Assembly: GCA_016932835.1 (NCBI GenBank)
Contig: JAFGCD010000048.1
Coordinates: 1 to 35,123, forward strand
DNA length: 35,123 nucleotides
Direction: 5' to 3'
From: Sedimentisphaerales bacterium
Lineage (GTDB): Bacteria > Planctomycetota > Phycisphaerae > Sedimentisphaerales > Anaerobacaceae
The translations under genes and the position numbers were made by a program. The notes beneath the pieces are model-generated. The model saw nothing but the letters and a program-made list of their open reading frames with translations, searched no databases and was not told where the DNA came from. Shown here piece after piece: positions 33,559-35,123 of this stretch. Position 1 is the stretch's first letter, and every line of letters begins with the position of its first letter.

Positions 33559-34587
33559 CTACCGCTTCGGACCCTTCGCACCCAACTGCCCGCAGGCCGC
33601 AAAGATGCTGCTGCCCATCTTAAGACGAACCGTCGTCTCGATCCCCGCCCCCCTTACTACCTCCGCAAAACGATCTATCTGCTCGGCCCCGCTGCCCTTG
33701 AACCTGCAACCGTCATGCGGATTGAATTCGATAAGGTTAACATTGCACCGAAACCGCCGCACAAGTTTCACTAATTTGCCCGCCTGCTCCGCAGAATCGT
33801 TCAACCCATTGATAAGAACATACTCGAATGTCACCCGCTCTTTCGCCCGGTACTGGTAATGCTCCACCGCATCGAGAAGCACCTTAAGCGGGTATTTCCG
33901 GTTTATCGGCATCAACTCGCTCCGCAATTCGTCGCTCGGAGCATTCAGCGATATCGCAAGCCGCGGATGAATATCCTCCCCCGCCAATTTCTTGATAGCC
34001 GGAGCAATCCCGCAAGTGCTCACCGTCAAATGCCTGATCCCGACATTCCTGCCCGCCGCGGCGTTCAGTATCCGAACCGACTTGAGAACCGCATCATAAT
34101 TCGCAAGAGGCTCGCCCATACCCATATACACGACGTTCGTGATTCGCTCCCCGGCATTCTCAACAGCATACACCTGCCCCGCAATCTCCGCCGCCGTCAA
34201 ATTACGCTGCAGCTTCAGCCTCCCCGTCGCGCAGAAAACGCAATTCATCCCGCAGCCGACCTGCGTTGAGATGCAAAGCGTCCTTCTCTTGCCGTCAACC
34301 AGAACCACCGATTCGATCACGCCCCCGTCGTCCAAAGTGAACGTGAATTTAACCGTCCCGTCCGGATCCGCAAGCCGACGCGAAACGCCAAGCCGTGAAA
34401 TAAAATACCCGCCCGCTGCCAGTTCCGCTCGAAACGACTTGTCCAGCGAAGTGAGCAGGGAAACGTCCTCGACGCCCTTGGAATGGATGAACCTGAAAAT
34501 GCTCCCCGCCAGATATTTCTTCCGACCGGACGCTATCACCATTTCTTCGAGTTCACCCTCTGTCTTATCTTTGAGGTCCTTACTCAT
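33559..34587 (-). CDS. rlmN: 23S rRNA/tRNA adenine-C2 methyltransferase RlmN
   Basis: 342 residues. RlmN is a radical-SAM enzyme that methylates C2 of A2503 in 23S rRNA and A37 in some tRNAs, by way of a methylated cysteine. The cluster motif CGMNCVFC (CxxxCxxC) follows the GC of STQVGCG. Also present are VVYMGMGEPLANYD, VSTCGIAP, SLNAPSDELR, and the C-terminal catalytic Cys in AACGQLG. The N-terminal accessory domain (about 1-90) with RFIHSKG is typical. No good Shine-Dalgarno was seen before the ATG. It is a single gene, convergent with the zinc-ribbon protein and divergent from the GH57 remnant. Confidence 0.95.
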   Translation of the reverse strand: MSKDLKDKTEGELEEMVIASGRKKYLAGSIFRFIHSKGVEDVSLLTSLDKSFRAELAAGGYFISRLGVSRRLADPDGTVKFTFTLDDGGVIESVVLVDGKRRTLCISTQVGCGMNCVFCATGRLKLQRNLTAAEIAGQVYAVENAGERITNVVYMGMGEPLANYDAVLKSVRILNAAAGRNVGIRHLTVSTCGIAPAIKKLAGEDIHPRLAISLNAPSDELRSELMPINRKYPLKVLLDAVEHYQYRAKERVTFEYVLINGLNDSAEQAGKLVKLVRRFRCNVNLIEFNPHDGCRFKGSGAEQIDRFAEVVRGAGIETTVRLKMGSSIFAACGQLGAKGPKR

Positions 34588-34691
34588 GGTCGATTAGTAT
34601 ATCATACTCACAGTCGCCCCGAAAGGCGTGCGGCTGCACCAAATCAGAAATGCCCCACCGTAGTGCTCCCATGAAATCGAAGCAGTTTTAA

Positions 34692-35115
34692 GTGGTAGCG
34701 AGAGTATCATGCACCGCCGAGACGGATTTCCCCGCTGTCCGCCCCGTCATGCAGGGCGCAATATGGGACAGCTTCACCGACGGTGCAGGGCCGGAACGCC
34801 ATGGAGAAGCTCATCGCCAACCTCAAAAAGCAGGACAGCCGATTCTGCATCGAGGGTGGAAGCTGGACCAACAATATCTCCTGGGTCCGCGGCTACGAGC
34901 GCGTCCTCGGCCCGATGCGCAAGGCCAGCGCCCTGTTCGCAGAGAAGGTCCTCGCCTCCGGCGTCCCCACATCCGAACACCGCTACCGCAACGCCCTTTT
35001 CCACCTGCTGACAACGCAGACAAGCTGCTTTCGCTACTGGGGCCAGGGCCCATGGACCGACTTCGGCCGCGAACTCTGCCGCAGAACAGCCGATATAATC
35101 AACTACGACTTCTAA
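34692..35115 (+). pseudogene. Remnant of a GH57-type glycoside hydrolase (C-terminal part)
   Basis: The last 110 codons (from about 34783) encode a segment with GGSWTNNISWVRGYERVLG, TTQTSCFRYWGQG and REICRR-like RELCRR, typical of the C-terminal part of family 57 glycoside hydrolases. Upstream, a second frame from 34692 gives a fitting lead ending QGAIWDSFTDGAG. Removing one G from the GGG at 34788-34790 joins it to RNAMEKLIANL. The N-terminal several hundred residues, with the catalytic nucleophile, are absent: the fragment begins about 100 bases from the rlmN start. This looks like a truncated, frameshifted relic rather than a working enzyme. It ends with TAA eight bases before the window edge. 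Confidence 0.7.
34735..34777. repeat. Two-part GC-rich hairpin in the GH57 remnant
   Basis: GCTGTCC and GGACAGC form an outer stem and CGCCC and GGGCG an inner stem within about 40 bases. It lies in the N-terminal part of the GH57 relic, next to the frameshift. It may only reflect coding sequence, or mark a break point of the deletion. Confidence 0.3.
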
Positions 35116-35123
35116 TCCCCCCC

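Noticed and set aside
1..35123. Mobile elements, phage genes or CRISPR arrays
   Set aside because: No transposase or integrase motifs, no regularly spaced repeats and no flanking duplications were seen.

Overview
The window looks like a chromosomal segment from a Gram-negative (diderm) bacterium, most likely a planctomycete of the Phycisphaerae type. This is inferred from gene content: an LpxC-FabZ fusion inside a bamA-skp-lpxD-lpxA cluster, a secreted protein ending in a dockerin-like Ca-binding tail, cyclophilin and BamA proteins with lipobox-type signals, and recognisable Shine-Dalgarno sites. No insertion sequence, phage gene, CRISPR array or rRNA was seen.

Layout. (1) 1-464: a small NifU-like Fe-S scaffold gene with its own extended -10 promoter. 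(2) 514-4728, minus strand: mtnA followed by a methyltransferase-glycosyltransferase fusion, an FkbM methyltransferase and a class I methyltransferase, with short gaps or overlaps. (3) 4785-11133, minus strand: a tight four-gene redox/aldolase set made of an Old Yellow Enzyme fused to a GltD-like reductase, an SDR, a KDPG-aldolase-like enzyme and a fumarate-reductase-like flavoprotein. It resembles a catabolic pathway whose substrate cannot be named from the sequence. (4) 11182-14883: uvrA (minus) divergent from an endonuclease V gene (plus) that carries a one-base frameshift in a C-run. (5) 14902-30081, minus strand: a long housekeeping run reading tRNA-Gln, glmU, prs, rplY, pth, rpsF, ssb, rpsR, rplI, dnaB, bamA, skp, lpxD, lpxC-fabZ, lpxA, a Gfo/Idh oxidoreductase and a cyclophilin lipoprotein. 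It links amino-sugar and PRPP supply, ribosome and replication proteins, and outer-membrane and lipid A assembly. (6) 30082-35115: a PfkB sugar kinase, two non-coding stretches with strong RNA-like folds (30163-30227 and 31456-31608), a secreted dockerin-tailed protein, a membrane protein with a zinc ribbon, rlmN, and a decayed C-terminal piece of a GH57-type glycoside hydrolase.

The most unusual items are the unassigned four-gene redox/aldolase operon, the terminator-ended structured RNA candidate at 31456-31618, the two-hairpin element upstream of tRNA-Gln, and two single-base frameshifts in homopolymers (endonuclease V and the GH57 remnant). The frameshifts could be real decay or assembly errors.
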